Origin: Stutzerimonas stutzeri
GTDB taxonomy: Bacteria > Pseudomonadota > Gammaproteobacteria > Pseudomonadales > Pseudomonadaceae
NCBI RefSeq assembly: GCF_000952685.1
Contig: NZ_JYHV01000003.1
Span: 1-51,882, forward strand
Direction of reading: 5' to 3'
DNA length: 51,882 nt
Positions 8,447 to 18,516 of this stretch are shown in pieces. The position numbers were made by a program, and so were the translations under genes. Under the pieces are notes generated by a model. It was not told the origin of the DNA, did not search any database, and worked only from the letters and a program-made list of their open reading frames with translations. Every line of letters begins with the position of its first letter. Position 1 is the first letter of the stretch.

Positions 8447-9457
8447 GTGTTTCGTCTTTTTTCGATACCGCTTCTAGTGACCGCCAGCCTTTTCAGCAGC
8501 GCCCAAGCCCATGCCGAGATCGAGGTGCTGACCAGCATCAAGCCCCTGCAGCTGATCGCCGCTGCCGTTCAGGACGGTGTCGGCAAGCCGGCGGTTTTGC
8601 TACCACCGGGCGCTTCGGCCCATCACTATGCCCTGCGACCTTCCGACGTACGGCATGTTCGCAGTGCCGATCTGCTCTACTGGATCGGCCCGGACATGGA
8701 GGGCTTTCTGGAGCCGGTGCTGAAAGGGCGCAAAGGCTCGAGCTTAGCCGTCCAGTCGTTGCCGGGCCTGACGCTGCGTCATTTCGGCGACGCGCATGAC
8801 GCCTCCCACGGCCATGACGAGCATGCGGGTCACGACGACCACGATGAGCATGCGCACGAGTCGCAGGACGCGCACGAGAGCCACGACGAACCTGCAACGG
8901 CGGATCACCACGAGCATGATCACGCGCACCGTCCGGGCAGTCTCGATGCCCACCTCTGGCTGCTGCCGGCCAACGCCGAGGTCATCGCCGTGCGAATGGC
9001 TGGCGACCTGGCGGCTGTCGATCCGGCCAATGCGCCGCGCTATCAGGCGAATCTCGAGGCGTTCAGGCAGCGTCTGGGTGAGCTCGACAAGCGTCTGCAG
9101 GCGCGGCTGAGCAGCATCGGCAATAAACCCTTCTTTGTATTCCACGAGGCTTACGACTATTTCGAGGCGGCTTACGGCCTCGAGCACACCGGTGTGTTCA
9201 GCGCCGGTGGCGAGGCCCAGCCCGGAGCGCGTCACGTGGCGGAGATGCGCCAGCGTCTCGAACAGGCAGGCCCCAGCTGCGTGTTCCACGAACCACCGGC
9301 CCGTCCGCGTCTGGCTAGCGCCCTGGTCCGCGGTCTGCCGGCAAAAGTGGCCGAGCTGGATGCCATGGGCCATGGTATCGATGCTAATGCTGACGGCTAT
9401 GCGAGGTTGATCGAAAACCTCGGAACTTCGCTCGCCGAATGCGTGGAATCGCTCTAG
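8447..9457 (+). CDS. znuA: Periplasmic zinc-binding protein ZnuA
   Basis: Solute-binding protein of the zinc importer (cluster A-I). The signal peptide is FRLFSIPLLVTASLFSSAQAHA. Zinc ligands expected in the family are visible: His in PPGASAHHY, His in LDAHLWL and His in FFVFHEAYDYF. Between the first two is the long His/Asp/Glu-rich loop (about 20 His within 50 residues) typical of zinc-specific ZnuA. The start is uncertain. An in-frame ATG at 8414 lies inside the predicted -10/Zur operator, so a downstream GTG at 8447 (GAG 8 bases upstream, compact signal peptide, 336 residues) is preferred; GTG 8438 is also possible. Divergent from zur-znuCB. Confidence 0.9.
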   Translation: MFRLFSIPLLVTASLFSSAQAHAEIEVLTSIKPLQLIAAAVQDGVGKPAVLLPPGASAHHYALRPSDVRHVRSADLLYWIGPDMEGFLEPVLKGRKGSSLAVQSLPGLTLRHFGDAHDASHGHDEHAGHDDHDEHAHESQDAHESHDEPATADHHEHDHAHRPGSLDAHLWLLPANAEVIAVRMAGDLAAVDPANAPRYQANLEAFRQRLGELDKRLQARLSSIGNKPFFVFHEAYDYFEAAYGLEHTGVFSAGGEAQPGARHVAEMRQRLEQAGPSCVFHEPPARPRLASALVRGLPAKVAELDAMGHGIDANADGYARLIENLGTSLAECVESL

Positions 9458-9623
9458 CGCCTCGATGTGACGCCGATGCGCTTGGCTGCGTTGAGGCGAG
9501 TCCGCCATCGCCGCGCAGCTTCCGCACGTCGATGGAGTTGACTGGGATCAGGTGTTCTTTCCCGCTACCTGGCATAAGCTTCTTGCTTCGGTTTTTCATC
9601 ATCGACACGAGGATGCGTAGCGC

Positions 9624-11774
9624 ATGGCGAAGACGGACGGGCCCATCGCGGCACAAAGCAAGACCACTTCCAGCATCGCCTTGCAGGCGGCCTCCGAAGA
9701 TATCTGGGCGCAGAAGTACCGCCTGACCCGCAAGGATGGCAGCCCGGTCGACGACAGCGTCGATGCCACATGGCAGCGGGTGGCGCGGGCGTTGGCCGAC
9801 GTTGAGCCGGCCGAGCAGCGTGAACACTGGTACGAGCGCTTCCTTTGGGCGCTGCGCAACGGCGCGATTCCCGCCGGACGGATCATTTCCAACGCTGGCG
9901 CGCAGGACTACAAACCCGCCACCTCGACCATCAACTGCACCGTCTCCGGCACCATCAGCGATTCGATGGACGACATCCTCGGCAAGGTTCACGAGGCCGG
10001 ACTGACGCTCAAGGCCGGTTGCGGCATCGGCTACGAGTTCAGCACGCTGCGCCCGCGCGGCTCATTCGTTTCCGGGGCCGGTGCACATACCAGCGGACCG
10101 TTGTCGTTCATGGATATCTTCGACAAGATGTGCTTCACCGTCAGCTCCGCCGGCGGTCGGCGCGGCGCGCAGATGGGTACCTTCGATGTCGGCCATCCGG
10201 ACGTGCGCGAATTCATCCGCGCCAAGCGTGAGGACGGTCGGCTGCGCCAGTTCAACCTGAGTCTGCTGATCACCGATGAGTTCATGCAGGCGGTAGACAG
10301 CGATGCCGACTGGCCGCTGATCTTCCCGCTGCACCTCAAGGAAAAGGCCGAGCTGGACCTCGAAGACTCAGAGCAGGTGGTCTGGCGCGAGTGGCCGAGC
10401 CACGACGGCTACGTCGTGCGCGATGATGGTCTGGTGGCCTGCAAGATCTACGGGCGGGTCAAGGCGCGGCACCTGTGGGACATGATCATGGTGTCCACCT
10501 ACGACTACGCCGAGCCGGGCTTCATTCTCATCGACCGGGTCAACCAGCTGAACAACAACTGGTGGTGCGAAGCGATCCGCGCCACCAACCCCTGCGGCGA
10601 GCAACCGCTGCCGCCCTATGGCTCCTGCCTGCTGGGCTCGATCAACCTGACTCATTTCGTCATCGATCCGTTCGGCATCGATGCACGCTTCGACTGGGAC
10701 AAGTACCGCGAAGTGGTGCGCCTGTTCACCCGCATGCTGGACAACGTGGTGGAGATCAATGGCCTGCCGCTGGAACAGCAGCGCCATGAGATCGAAAGCA
10801 AGCGTCGTCATGGTATGGGCTTCCTCGGCCTCGGCTCGGCCCTGACCCTGCTCAAGTTGCGCTACGGCAGTCCGGAAGCTTGCGTGTTCACCGAAGAAGT
10901 CGCGCGTGAAATGGCGTTGGTTGGTTGGGAACAGGCGCTGGAACTGTCGAAAGAGAAGGGCCCGGCGCCGCTGTTGACTGAGACCTTCGACGTGACCGCC
11001 GAGATGCTGCGCAAGCGCCCGGAAATGAAAAAGGACGGCTTCAAGGTCGGTGACCAGGTACCGGGCCGCGTCCTGCATGCGCGGTACTCGCGCTACATGC
11101 AGAAGATCGCCGAATACGCGCCCGAGCTGATCGAGGCACTGGCCGAGCAGGGCGCGCGCTTCACCCATCACAGTTCCATCGCGCCCACCGGTACCATCAG
11201 CCTGAGCTTGGCCAACAACGCCTCCAACGGTATCGAGCCGAGCTTCGCCCACCACTATTCACGCAACCTGATCCGCGCCGGTCGCAAGGCCAAGGAAAAG
11301 ATCGAGGTGTTCAGCTACGAGCTGCTGGCCTACCGCACGCTGATCAATCCCAAGGCGCAGCCAGGCTCCGGTGATCCGGCGCAGCAGCTGCCCGACTACT
11401 TCATCACCGCCGACGACGTCACCCCGACGCAGCACGTCGATATTCAGGCCGCAGCGCAGAAATGGGTCGACTCGTCGATTTCCAAGACCGCCAACGTACC
11501 CACCGACTACCCCTTCGAGGCGTTCAAGGACATCTACCGCTATGCCTGGCGTCAGGGGCTCAAGGGCTGCACCACCTTTCGCTTCAATCCGGCCGCTTTT
11601 CAGGGGGTGCTGGTCAAGGAGGCCGATCTGGAGAAGACCCTGTACCGCTTCGTGCTCGAAGATGGCAGCGTGGTCGAGCTCAAGGGCAACGAGGAAGTCG
11701 AGTACGACGGCGAAGTGAACACCGCGGCCAACCTGTTCGATGCCTTGAAAGAAGGCTATTACGGTAAGTACTGA
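9624..11774 (+). CDS. nrdJ: Adenosylcobalamin-dependent (class II) ribonucleotide reductase, large part NrdJa
   Basis: Catalytic part of the oxygen-independent, B12-dependent ribonucleotide reductase, 716 residues. The active-site region has NPCGEQPLPPYGSC followed by LLGSINL, containing the thiyl-radical Cys and one redox Cys; the partner redox Cys is in STINCTVSG near residue 110. The phosphate-binding segment SSIAPTGTISL is present near residue 515. The redox-active C-terminal cysteine tail is missing here and is found in the next gene. The ATG at 9624 has ACGAGGA about 10 bases upstream. The 166-bp upstream region shows no recognisable cobalamin riboswitch (no B12 box) and no NrdR box. 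Confidence 0.94.
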   Translation: MAKTDGPIAAQSKTTSSIALQAASEDIWAQKYRLTRKDGSPVDDSVDATWQRVARALADVEPAEQREHWYERFLWALRNGAIPAGRIISNAGAQDYKPATSTINCTVSGTISDSMDDILGKVHEAGLTLKAGCGIGYEFSTLRPRGSFVSGAGAHTSGPLSFMDIFDKMCFTVSSAGGRRGAQMGTFDVGHPDVREFIRAKREDGRLRQFNLSLLITDEFMQAVDSDADWPLIFPLHLKEKAELDLEDSEQVVWREWPSHDGYVVRDDGLVACKIYGRVKARHLWDMIMVSTYDYAEPGFILIDRVNQLNNNWWCEAIRATNPCGEQPLPPYGSCLLGSINLTHFVIDPFGIDARFDWDKYREVVRLFTRMLDNVVEINGLPLEQQRHEIESKRRHGMGFLGLGSALTLLKLRYGSPEACVFTEEVAREMALVGWEQALELSKEKGPAPLLTETFDVTAEMLRKRPEMKKDGFKVGDQVPGRVLHARYSRYMQKIAEYAPELIEALAEQGARFTHHSSIAPTGTISLSLANNASNGIEPSFAHHYSRNLIRAGRKAKEKIEVFSYELLAYRTLINPKAQPGSGDPAQQLPDYFITADDVTPTQHVDIQAAAQKWVDSSISKTANVPTDYPFEAFKDIYRYAWRQGLKGCTTFRFNPAAFQGVLVKEADLEKTLYRFVLEDGSVVELKGNEEVEYDGEVNTAANLFDALKEGYYGKY

Positions 11775-11821
11775 GCCATTGATAGTCGGACGGCGCGCGC
11801 CGCCCGGATGGAGAATTCGCA

Positions 11822-12526
11822 ATGACCGTCAAGATCACCCAGCGCATCAAGGGCTTCAAGGTTGTCGACGAAACCCTCGAGCGCCCCGTTGCAACGCCAG
11901 ACAGCAGTACCGGCACGCCCAGCAAGGCCACCGTGGTGGAAATGGACGAAAGTCTGCAACGCCCGGAAACGCTGGTTGGCATGACCTACAAGATCAAATC
12001 GCCGCTGTTCGAGCATGCGCTCTACGTCACCGTGAACGACGTCGTGCTCAACGCCGGCACGCCCCATGAGCAGCGCCGGCCGTTCGAGATTTTCATCAAT
12101 TCGAAGAACATGGACCATTTCCAGTGGATCGTCGCGCTCACACGGATCATGTCCGCGGTGTTCCGCAAGGGCGGTGACTGCACTTTCCTGGTCGAGGAGC
12201 TGAAAGCCGTGTTCGACCCGCGCGGTGGCTACCTGAAGAAGGGCGGTGTCTACATGCCGTCGATCGTCGCCGAGATCGGCGGCGTACTGGAGCGTCACCT
12301 GATTGCCATCGGCATGCTCGAAGGCCACGCGCTGGACGAAACCCAGCTCAAGTACTTGGCCGAGAAGCGCGCGGCTTACGAAGCCAGCCAGGGCGCGGTG
12401 GCCGTAGAGCCGGGGGAAGGCTTCCCGGCGGGTGCGCAGCTGTGCAACAAATGCAACACCCAGGCCGTGGTGCAGATGGATGGCTGCGCCACCTGTCTGA
12501 ACTGCGGCAATTCGAAGTGCGGCTGA
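11822..12526 (+). CDS. Class II ribonucleotide reductase, small C-terminal part NrdJb
   Basis: A 234-residue protein 47 bases after nrdJa, corresponding to the C-terminal region of undivided NrdJ proteins. Its last 35 residues hold six cysteines in C-x2-C ... C-x2-C-x2-C-x4-C spacing (LCNKCNTQ ... CATCLNCGNSKCG). The terminal pair is expected to re-reduce the NrdJa active-site disulfide and the others resemble a zinc ribbon. Split nrdJa/nrdJb genes are the known Pseudomonas arrangement. A stem-loop with ACGGTT/AACCGT arms (12527-12569) follows the stop but lacks a T tract. Confidence 0.9.
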   Translation: MTVKITQRIKGFKVVDETLERPVATPDSSTGTPSKATVVEMDESLQRPETLVGMTYKIKSPLFEHALYVTVNDVVLNAGTPHEQRRPFEIFINSKNMDHFQWIVALTRIMSAVFRKGGDCTFLVEELKAVFDPRGGYLKKGGVYMPSIVAEIGGVLERHLIAIGMLEGHALDETQLKYLAEKRAAYEASQGAVAVEPGEGFPAGAQLCNKCNTQAVVQMDGCATCLNCGNSKCG

Positions 12527-12586
12527 ACGGTTACTGAGCCGCTGCCAGCCGGCTGACGGCGCGAACCGTCCACCGGCCCGCCCAGT

Positions 12587-13960
12587 TCAGGTCACTACCC
12601 GGTAGCACGGCTCGTATGGGCGGCCACCGGGCAACTTCATCCGGTGTTGCAGGACGAAGGCCTGTAACAGCTCATCCAGTGGTTTCATGATCGCCGGATC
12701 GCCATGGATCTCATAGCGGCCGAACTGCTCGATGCGGCGGATGCCATTGTCTTTGACGTTTCCTGCGACGATTCCGGAAAACGCCCGGCGCAGGTTCGCT
12801 GCCAGTTCATGCGGTGGTACGTCTCGGGTCAGCTGCAGGCTGGCCATGTTTTCATGGGTCGGGTCGAAGGGACGTTGGAAGCCTTCCTCGATCTTCAGCA
12901 GCCAGTTGAAGTGGAATGCATCGTTGCGTTCGCGGCGGAACTGTTTGACTGTTTTCAACCCCTCGACCATCTGACGAGCCACTTCGGCGGGGTCGTCGAT
13001 GACGATCTGATAGTGGCGCTGGGCCTCCTCTCCGAGGGTCGCACCGACGAAATCACGCAACTGTTGCAGATAGGGCGCCGCGCTTTCCGGGCCGGTGAGG
13101 ATGACCGGGAAGGGCACCTCACGGTTGTCCGGGTGCAACAGAATGCCCAGCAGATAGAGGAATTCTTCCGCCGTGCCGACGCCGCCGGGAAAGATGATGA
13201 TGCCGTGCCCGACACGGACGAAGGCTTCCAGACGCTTTTCGATGTCCGGCAGGATCACCAGCTCATTGACGATCGGGTTCGGCGCCTCGGCGGCGATGAT
13301 GCCCGGTTCGGTCAGCCCCAGGTATCGGCCAGCCAGAATGCGTTGTTTGGCATGGGCAATGGTCGCGCCCTTCATCGGGCCTTTCATGACCCCCGGGCCG
13401 CAGCCGGTGCAGACGTTCAGATTGCGCAGCCCCAGCTCATGGCCGACACGCTTGCTGTACTTGTATTCCTCGGTGCTGATCGAGTGCCCGCCCCAACACA
13501 CCACCATGTTCGGCTCGACGCCCGGGCGCAACGTGCGGGCGTTGCGTAGCAGGTGAAAAACGTAATCGGTGATGCCCTGGGAGCTGCTCAGGTCGATACG
13601 TTGGCTGCCGAGCTCGCTTTCCGTGTACACGATGTCGCGCAGCGCACTGAAGAGCATTTCGCGGGTACTGGCGATCATCTCGCCATCGACGAAGGCATCG
13701 GCGGGCGCGTTGAGCAGTTCCAGGCGGACGCCGCGATCCTGCTGGTGGATGCGCACTTCGAAGTCGTCATAGGCCTCGAGGATAGTTTTGGCGTTATCGA
13801 TACGCGCGCCGGTGTTGAGGATGGCCAGGGCGCACTGGCGGAACAGGGCGTAGGTGGTGCCGGAACTGGCTTCGCTCAGTTGTTGGACTTCCCGTTGCGA
13901 CAGCGTTTCCAGACTGCCTTTGGGGCTTACCGAGGCATTGATTACGTAGCGTGAGGTCAT
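12587..13960 (-). CDS. ppnN: Pyrimidine/purine nucleotide 5'-monophosphate nucleosidase PpnN
   Basis: Homologue of E. coli PpnN (YgdH), 457 residues, close to the 454 of E. coli. This LOG-family enzyme hydrolyses nucleoside monophosphates to base and ribose 5-phosphate and is stimulated by (p)ppGpp in E. coli. The LOG motif is clear (FPGGVGTAEE) with the upstream GCGPGVMKGPMKGA segment and the N- and C-terminal extensions of the family. The ATG at 13960 (MTSRYVINASVS) has AGGGAA 8 bases upstream. It is a single gene convergent with nrdJb, inserted between nrdJb and thrB relative to PAO1 order as remembered. Confidence 0.92.
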   Translation of the reverse strand: MTSRYVINASVSPKGSLETLSQREVQQLSEASSGTTYALFRQCALAILNTGARIDNAKTILEAYDDFEVRIHQQDRGVRLELLNAPADAFVDGEMIASTREMLFSALRDIVYTESELGSQRIDLSSSQGITDYVFHLLRNARTLRPGVEPNMVVCWGGHSISTEEYKYSKRVGHELGLRNLNVCTGCGPGVMKGPMKGATIAHAKQRILAGRYLGLTEPGIIAAEAPNPIVNELVILPDIEKRLEAFVRVGHGIIIFPGGVGTAEEFLYLLGILLHPDNREVPFPVILTGPESAAPYLQQLRDFVGATLGEEAQRHYQIVIDDPAEVARQMVEGLKTVKQFRRERNDAFHFNWLLKIEEGFQRPFDPTHENMASLQLTRDVPPHELAANLRRAFSGIVAGNVKDNGIRRIEQFGRYEIHGDPAIMKPLDELLQAFVLQHRMKLPGGRPYEPCYRVVT

Positions 13961-14317
13961 TCGTTCTGTTCCCTGAAAACAATGCCACCGAGCCAGGCAG
14001 GTCAGGCGCATCAGGATGTGACGTGTCCGGGTTGGGCCCGGAGCGCGTAGTTATTCTGGTTCGACAGCGCGACGCCAGTGTTGATCGAAAGTCTGCATCC
14101 GCAGGCTGGGGCGAAAGCCGGTCATGTTACTTCGGCCGCGTCGACGAGCATGGGGACTTCTTGACGTCAGGGATATGGAAATGTTCCTTGCCCCTGCATG
14201 GCGAGCGCCGCTGCCGAAGACTACGACCGCAAACGGCGTCGTTCGTCTTCGCTCGAGCGGGATGCTTGAACTGTACCGTACTCGGGCGTCGCGCGGCGCT
14301 CTGCCCGGCGGAACCCT
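13961..14317. other. 357-bp gap between thrB and ppnN, no gene recognised
   Basis: It should hold the ppnN promoter and the thrB 3' end. Weak hairpins are visible (CCGGG/CCCGG at 14027-14041) but no T-tract terminator, no RNA gene, and no open frame with convincing codon use; frames here have the amino acid bias of antisense shadows. The region around 14100-14200 is less GC-rich than its flanks. Confidence 0.5.
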
Positions 14318-15268
14318 CTAGAGTGCGAACGGCAATACGCTGTGGCACTGCTGGCGGGCAGCGAGCAGATGGCGAAATTCGTCAGGATCCTTGATCAACA
14401 CGGGCTGCCCGGCGAAGTTCTGTGCGGCGATCAGACGCGAAAGCCAAAAGCGCACGCAGGCCACGCGCAGCATCGGTTTCCATAACTCGGCTTCGGCCGG
14501 GGTGAACCGGCGCAGGCTGGAGTAGGCGGCCAACAGCGCCAGGCTGCGCTCCTCGTCGAGTTCACCGTTGGGATGGGAGCACCAGTCGTTCACCGTGATG
14601 GCGATGTCATAGAGCATCGGGCCGGCGCAAGCATTGTAGAAGTCGATCACGCCGCTCAGGTGGTTGCCCTCGAACAGTACGTTGTCGCGGAACAAGTCGG
14701 CGTGCAGGTTGGCGCGGGGCAGGGTGAGGATCTTCGGTTTCAGCTCGGCGATTTCCGCCAGACCGTCGCGCAGCAGCGGCAGTTGCTCCTCGGGCAGGGT
14801 CATGGCGAGGCTGGGGCCCTCTGCTTGCATCCAGTCCAGGCCGCGGTCGCTGCGACGTTCGATGATCTGCTCGCGGGTGGCCAAATGCAGTCGCGCCAGC
14901 AGCCGACCGACTTCGGCGCAGTGGTGCGCGTTGGGCGCGGTGACATGCTTGCCCGGCAGCCGCGGCTGCAGCATCGCCGGCTTCTCCGCCAGGCTGCGCA
15001 GGGCTTCGCCGCGTGCCGTGCGCAATGCGTAAGGCACCGGCAGGCGTGCCCGATGCAGCACGTCGAGTAGTTCGATGAAGAACGGCAAATCCTGGGTTGG
15101 GCCGCGTTCGACCAGGGTCAGGACATATTCACCCTGTTCCAGGCTAACGAAGAAATTGCTGTTCTCGCTGCCCGCGGCGATGCCCTCGAAGTCGCGCAGG
15201 CGCCCGAGTTGATAAGGCGCCAGAAAGACTTCCAGCTCTTCGCGTTGCAGCGGAGTGAATACCGACAT
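14318..15268 (-). CDS. thrB: Homoserine kinase ThrB (aminoglycoside-phosphotransferase fold)
   Basis: Pseudomonas-type homoserine kinase, 316 residues, which phosphorylates homoserine in threonine biosynthesis. It belongs to the protein-kinase-like APH fold, not the GHMP family of E. coli ThrB. The catalytic loop is [12 protein letters not shown] (Brenner HxDxxxxN) and the metal-binding loop is VIDFYNA. It lies 31 bases downstream of the DUF2782 gene on the same strand, the order known next to polA in P. aeruginosa. No terminator was seen after its stop. Confidence 0.92.
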   Translation of the reverse strand: MSVFTPLQREELEVFLAPYQLGRLRDFEGIAAGSENSNFFVSLEQGEYVLTLVERGPTQDLPFFIELLDVLHRARLPVPYALRTARGEALRSLAEKPAMLQPRLPGKHVTAPNAHHCAEVGRLLARLHLATREQIIERRSDRGLDWMQAEGPSLAMTLPEEQLPLLRDGLAEIAELKPKILTLPRANLHADLFRDNVLFEGNHLSGVIDFYNACAGPMLYDIAITVNDWCSHPNGELDEERSLALLAAYSSLRRFTPAEAELWKPMLRVACVRFWLSRLIAAQNFAGQPVLIKDPDEFRHLLAARQQCHSVLPFAL

Positions 15269-15299
15269 GAATGGCCTTCCGTTAAACGTCTTTGCAGCG

Positions 15300-15581
15300 T
15301 TACCAGCTGAATATTTCCCAAGCGGGGATCAGCATATCCGGCTTGTCGGCGCGGATGAAATTGCTGTCGCCATCGGCGCGTACCAAGAAGTACGGCTTGC
15401 CGGTCTTGGGGATGATCTTCACAGCATAGAGGAAGCCGTTGACCCGATATTCCTCGACGGTCCGCTCACCTTCCTGGCGAATGGTCACATCGGGCTCGCC
15501 CTCGACGGGCTCCTGGGCGAAGCCGGTCAGCGGCATGAACGCCAACAGGCTGGCCAGCATCAGAGGTTTGATCGCGCGCAT
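15300..15581 (-). CDS. DUF2782 small exported protein
   Basis: A 93-residue protein with a cleavable signal peptide ([23 protein letters not shown]) and the DUF2782 core ([33 protein letters not shown]). The ATG at 15581 has AAGG 6 bases upstream; a longer frame to 15605 is less likely. It is conserved next to polA and thrB in Pseudomonas, is first in the thrB transcript and diverges from polA, so the 75-bp gap must carry both promoters. Function unknown. Confidence 0.85.
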   Translation of the reverse strand: MRAIKPLMLASLLAFMPLTGFAQEPVEGEPDVTIRQEGERTVEEYRVNGFLYAVKIIPKTGKPYFLVRADGDSNFIRADKPDMLIPAWEIFSW

Positions 15582-15656
15582 GATAACCTTGCCCTTTGTC
15601 GTCAAGTGGTCCGATGCATTCTAGCTGCGGTCCCGCCGAAAAGGTTGATCCTGCTC

Positions 15657-18401
15657 ATGAGCCAAGCGCCCCTCGTTCTGGTGGACGGTTCGTCCTACCT
15701 CTATCGCGCCTTTCACGCCCTGCCTCCGTTGACCACATCCACCGGCAAGCCCACCGGTGCGGTGAAGGGCGTGCTGAACATGTTGCTGGCGCTGCGCCGG
15801 CAGTATCCGAACAGCCCGTTCGCGGTGGTCTTCGATGCCAAGGGGCCGACCTTCCGTGACACCCTGTTCGCCGAATACAAGTCCCATCGCCCGCCGATGC
15901 CGGATGACCTGCGCAGTCAGGTCGAGCCGCTGCATGCCAGCGTGCGTGCGCTGGGCATGCCGCTGTTGTGCGTCGACGGCGTCGAGGCCGACGACGTGAT
16001 TGGAACACTGGCGCGCCAATGTGCGGCGCTGGGACGCGACGTGATCATCTCCACCGGCGACAAGGACATGGCGCAGCTGGTCTGCCCGCACGTCACCCTG
16101 GTCAATACCATGACCGGCAGCGTCTATGACATCGAGGGTGTGAGGACCAAGTTCGGCGTCGGCCCGGAGCTGATCATCGATTTCCTCGCGCTGATGGGCG
16201 ACAAGGTCGACAACATCCCGGGCGTGCCCGGCGTTGGCGAGAAGACGGCTTGCGGGCTGCTTAATGGCATAGAGGGTGGTCTGAACGGCTTGTACGCGAA
16301 CCTCGACAAGGTCTGCGACCTGCCGATCCGCGGCGCCAAATCCTTGGCTGCCAAGCTCGCAGAGCATCGCGACGCGGCGTTCATGTCCTACGAACTGGCG
16401 ACGATCAAGATCGACGTACCGCTGGACGTACAAGTCGCCGATCTGATGCCGGGCGAGCCGCATCGCGAGGCGCTGATCGCGCTGTACCGTGAGCTGGAAT
16501 TCAAGAACTGGCTCGATGAGTTGCTGCGCGAGGCCAAGGTCGCCGGCGAGAACTGCGAGGAGCAGCCGGAGGATTGTTCGATCCAGGCCGAGGCCCGCTA
16601 CAGCACCGTGCTCGATCAGGTCGAATTCGACGGCTGGCTGGCGCGTCTGCAGGCCGCCGAGTGCTTCGCCTTCGACACCGAAACCACCAGCCTCGATGCG
16701 CAGAGGGCGCAACTGGTCGGCCTCTCCTTCGCAATCGAGGCGGGTGAGGCCGCCTACGTGCCGCTTTGCCACAGCTACATGGGCGTACCGCAGCAACTCG
16801 ACCGCGATGCGGTGCTCGCCGCGCTCAAGCCGCTGCTGGAAGATCCGCACAAGTTGAAGATTTGCCAGCACGGCAAGTACGACATGAATGTACTGATGCA
16901 TTACGGCGTGGAGATGCGCGGCATGTGTTTCGACACCATGCTCGAATCCTACGTGCTCGATGCCACGGCCACGCGCCACGACATGGACAGCCTGGCACTG
17001 AAGTATTTGGGTCGCGGCACCATCCGTTTCGAGGACATTGCCGGCAAGGGCGCCAAGCAGCTGACCTTCGATCAGATCGCCATCGAGCAGGCGGGCCCCT
17101 ATGCCGCCGAGGATGCCGACGTCACTCTGCGCTTGCATCAGAACCTGCTCGGCAAGCTGGAAGCCACACCGTCGCTACTCAAGGTACTCAACGAGATCGA
17201 GATGCCGCTGGTGCCGGTGCTGGCGCGCATCGAGCGTAACGGTGCGCTGGTCGACGCGCAGTTGCTCGGCCAGCAAAGCGTCGAGCTGGGCGAACGCCTG
17301 GTACAGCTCGAGCGCGAAGCCTTCGAGATCGCCGGGGAGGAATTCAATCTCGGTTCTCCCAAACAGCTCTGCGCGATCCTTTATGAAAAGCTCGGCTGCC
17401 CGGTGCTGTCGAAAACGGCCGGCGGTCAGCCGTCGACCGCTGAAAGTGTGCTGGCCGAGCTGGCCGAGCGGGACTATCCGCTGCCCAAGGTCATCATGCA
17501 GCACCGCTCCTTGAGCAAGCTCAAGGGCACCTACACCGACAAGCTGCCGCAGCAGATCAACCCGCGCACCGGCCGCATCCACACCAGCTATCACCAGGCG
17601 GTGGCGGCAACCGGGCGGCTGTCCTCATCGGACCCGAACCTGCAGAACATCCCGATCCGCACCGCCGAGGGCCGGCGCATCCGCCAGGCCTTCATCGCTG
17701 CGCCCGGCTACAAGCTGCTGGCGGCCGACTATTCGCAGATCGAGCTGCGTATCATGGCCCATCTGGCCCAGGATGCCGGCTTGTTGTATGCCTTCCAGAA
17801 CGACCTGGACGTGCACCGCGCCACCGCCGCAGAAGTCTTCGGCGTCGAGCTGGAACAGGTGACCAACGATCAGCGGCGCAGTGCCAAGGCGATCAATTTC
17901 GGCCTGATCTACGGCATGAGCGCCTTCGGCCTGGCCAAACAGATCGACGTCGCCCGCGGCGAGGCGCAGGCCTATATCGACCGCTACTTTGCGCGCTATC
18001 CCGGCGTGCTCGCTTACATGGAGCGCACCCGCGCCCAGGCGGCCGAGCAAGGCTATGTCGAGACCCTGTTCGGCCGTCGGCTGTATCTGCCGGAGATCAA
18101 TTCGAAGAACGGCGCCATGCGCAAGGGCGCCGAGCGCACCGCGATCAATGCGCCGATGCAGGGCACGGCCGCCGACATCATCAAGCGCGCCATGATCAGC
18201 GTCGACAGCTGGCTGCAGGAGAGTGGGCTGGATGCGCGCGTCATCTTGCAGGTACACGATGAACTGGTGCTCGAAGTGCGCGAGGACTTGGTCGAGCAGG
18301 TGCGCGCGCAGATTTGTCCGCTGATGAGTCAGGCCGCCGAGCTGGACGTGCCGTTATTGGTCGAGGCAGGTGTGGGCAACAACTGGGACGAGGCGCATTG
18401 A
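15657..18401 (+). CDS. polA: DNA polymerase I
   Basis: Replication and repair polymerase, 914 residues from ATG 15657 ([19 protein letters not shown]); the open frame extends to 15255 but the upstream part overlaps other genes. Three domains are visible. The 5'-3' exonuclease occupies about residues 1-290 ([22 protein letters not shown]). The 3'-5' proofreading domain keeps its acidic residues ([11 protein letters not shown] and YAAEDADVT). The polymerase domain has motif A ([10 protein letters not shown]), motif B ([14 protein letters not shown]) and motif C ([10 protein letters not shown]). All activities should be intact. It is followed by the ErsA small RNA locus. Confidence 0.97.
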   Translation: MSQAPLVLVDGSSYLYRAFHALPPLTTSTGKPTGAVKGVLNMLLALRRQYPNSPFAVVFDAKGPTFRDTLFAEYKSHRPPMPDDLRSQVEPLHASVRALGMPLLCVDGVEADDVIGTLARQCAALGRDVIISTGDKDMAQLVCPHVTLVNTMTGSVYDIEGVRTKFGVGPELIIDFLALMGDKVDNIPGVPGVGEKTACGLLNGIEGGLNGLYANLDKVCDLPIRGAKSLAAKLAEHRDAAFMSYELATIKIDVPLDVQVADLMPGEPHREALIALYRELEFKNWLDELLREAKVAGENCEEQPEDCSIQAEARYSTVLDQVEFDGWLARLQAAECFAFDTETTSLDAQRAQLVGLSFAIEAGEAAYVPLCHSYMGVPQQLDRDAVLAALKPLLEDPHKLKICQHGKYDMNVLMHYGVEMRGMCFDTMLESYVLDATATRHDMDSLALKYLGRGTIRFEDIAGKGAKQLTFDQIAIEQAGPYAAEDADVTLRLHQNLLGKLEATPSLLKVLNEIEMPLVPVLARIERNGALVDAQLLGQQSVELGERLVQLEREAFEIAGEEFNLGSPKQLCAILYEKLGCPVLSKTAGGQPSTAESVLAELAERDYPLPKVIMQHRSLSKLKGTYTDKLPQQINPRTGRIHTSYHQAVAATGRLSSSDPNLQNIPIRTAEGRRIRQAFIAAPGYKLLAADYSQIELRIMAHLAQDAGLLYAFQNDLDVHRATAAEVFGVELEQVTNDQRRSAKAINFGLIYGMSAFGLAKQIDVARGEAQAYIDRYFARYPGVLAYMERTRAQAAEQGYVETLFGRRLYLPEINSKNGAMRKGAERTAINAPMQGTAADIIKRAMISVDSWLQESGLDARVILQVHDELVLEVREDLVEQVRAQICPLMSQAAELDVPLLVEAGVGNNWDEAH

Positions 18402-18483
18402 ACAACTCGCGCACCAATGGGGCCTGGGTATGACGTACTAGAGCGGCTGACCGGTAGTCGGAATATTTTCTTCAGTCCTGGTT

Positions 18484-18511
18484 GAACTTCGGAAGCAAAC
18501 AGCCGGTCTGA
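18484..18511 (+). promoter_or_regulatory. AlgU/RpoE-type promoter of ersA
   Basis: GAACTT (18484-18489), a 17-base spacer and TCTGA (18507-18511) match the envelope-stress sigma factor (AlgU, sigma-22) consensus. Transcription would start near 18517. P. aeruginosa ErsA is known to be AlgU-dependent. Confidence 0.75.
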
Positions 18512-18516
18512 GGCTA

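Noticed and set aside
9458..9623. Possible cobalamin riboswitch or NrdR box before nrdJa
   Set aside because: The 166-bp leader shows no B12 box, no pseudoknot-like arrangement and no NrdR palindrome by eye.
10368..11255. 295-codon frame antisense to nrdJa
   Set aside because: Complement of conserved NrdJ coding sequence, no recognisable domain.
15621..17138. 505-codon frame antisense to polA
   Set aside because: Fully covered by the PolA exonuclease domains on the plus strand.
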